From NCBI RefSeq assembly GCF_013403915.1, contig NZ_JABFDI010000009.1:112600-176599 (forward strand): DNA of 64,000 nt, read 5' to 3'. Both the position numbers and the translations under genes were made by a program. The stretch comes from Winogradskyella pacifica. GTDB lineage: Bacteria; Bacteroidota; Bacteroidia; Flavobacteriales; Flavobacteriaceae. Within the stretch, counting starts at the first letter, position 1; every line of letters begins with the position of its first letter. Below, piece by piece: positions 63,967-64,000 of this stretch. Below the pieces are notes generated by a model that worked only from the letters and a program-made list of their open reading frames with translations, was not told where the DNA came from and made no database searches.

Positions 63967-64000
63967 TTTTTAATCATGTTGGTTTTATTGTTAAGATACT

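Noticed and set aside
1..64000. tRNA or rRNA genes
   Set aside because: No stretch with a T-loop GGTTCRA-type motif and a cloverleaf-compatible arrangement was found in the gaps by eye; a tRNAscan-SE run would settle it.

Overview
The window is AT-rich chromosomal DNA from a marine-type member of the Flavobacteriaceae (Bacteroidetes). The evidence is the gliding-motility ABC transporter genes gldF and gldG, secreted proteins with type IX secretion C-terminal signals, a TPR/LuxR-type regulator typical of the family, -7 promoter elements of the form TANNTTTG, weak Shine-Dalgarno sites and frequent TTG starts. No tRNA, rRNA, CRISPR array or complete insertion sequence was recognised.

Layout. 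1-6.6 kb: housekeeping block (3'-truncated phoH, SAM hydroxide adenosyltransferase, small monooxygenase, gldF, an unnamed membrane gene, gldG, dnaN). 6.7-12.4 kb: DUF4870 protein, NAD salvage pair pncB-pncA, cytochrome bd oxidase cydAB with a 52-residue single-span ORF just upstream. 12.4-29 kb: leftward biosynthetic gene cluster. It has two megasynthases (A-PCP-KS-AT-ACP-aminotransferase, then C-A-PCP-TE), a free-standing thioesterase, a phosphopantetheinyl transferase and a thioredoxin, preceded by a PLP racemase, a GNAT acetyltransferase, a methyltransferase and a degenerate CPBP-fold membrane protein. The domain order predicts a small product: amino acid + malonate, with the beta-keto carbon converted to an amine, + one more amino acid (probably glycine).

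29.4-34.3 kb: YdjM-like membrane hydrolase, outer-membrane phospholipase A, SLC13-type transporter with TrkA-C domains, sterol-desaturase-family hydroxylase. 34.7-46.4 kb: an eight-gene leftward copper/silver resistance operon (HYC_CC_PP protein, cusA, cusC, HMA-AraC fusion regulator, copA-like ATPase with a duplicated metal-binding domain, DUF305 protein, cusB, HMA lipoprotein) that ends at a clear terminator.

46.7-56.5 kb: accessory region. Small rightward genes (secreted GNAT, DUF6624-like lipoprotein, S41 peptidase, tiny membrane proteins) are each followed by a related ~140-bp imperfect-hairpin repeat. The two ends of individual gene units are reverse complements of each other, although the sequence of those ends differs from unit to unit. 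That is the arrangement of integron gene cassettes with attC sites (a CALIN-like array; no integrase is in the window), but the core does not fit the classical GTTRRRY consensus. This is the most novel feature here. A HxlR/VOC pair, a DUF983 gene and an AraC regulator interrupt it, and a more degraded block continues to 56.5 kb.

56.9-64 kb: T9SS-secreted BNR/sortilin-type protein, TPR-HTH regulator, mnmE, and a TlpA-like thiol-disulfide lipoprotein with terminator.
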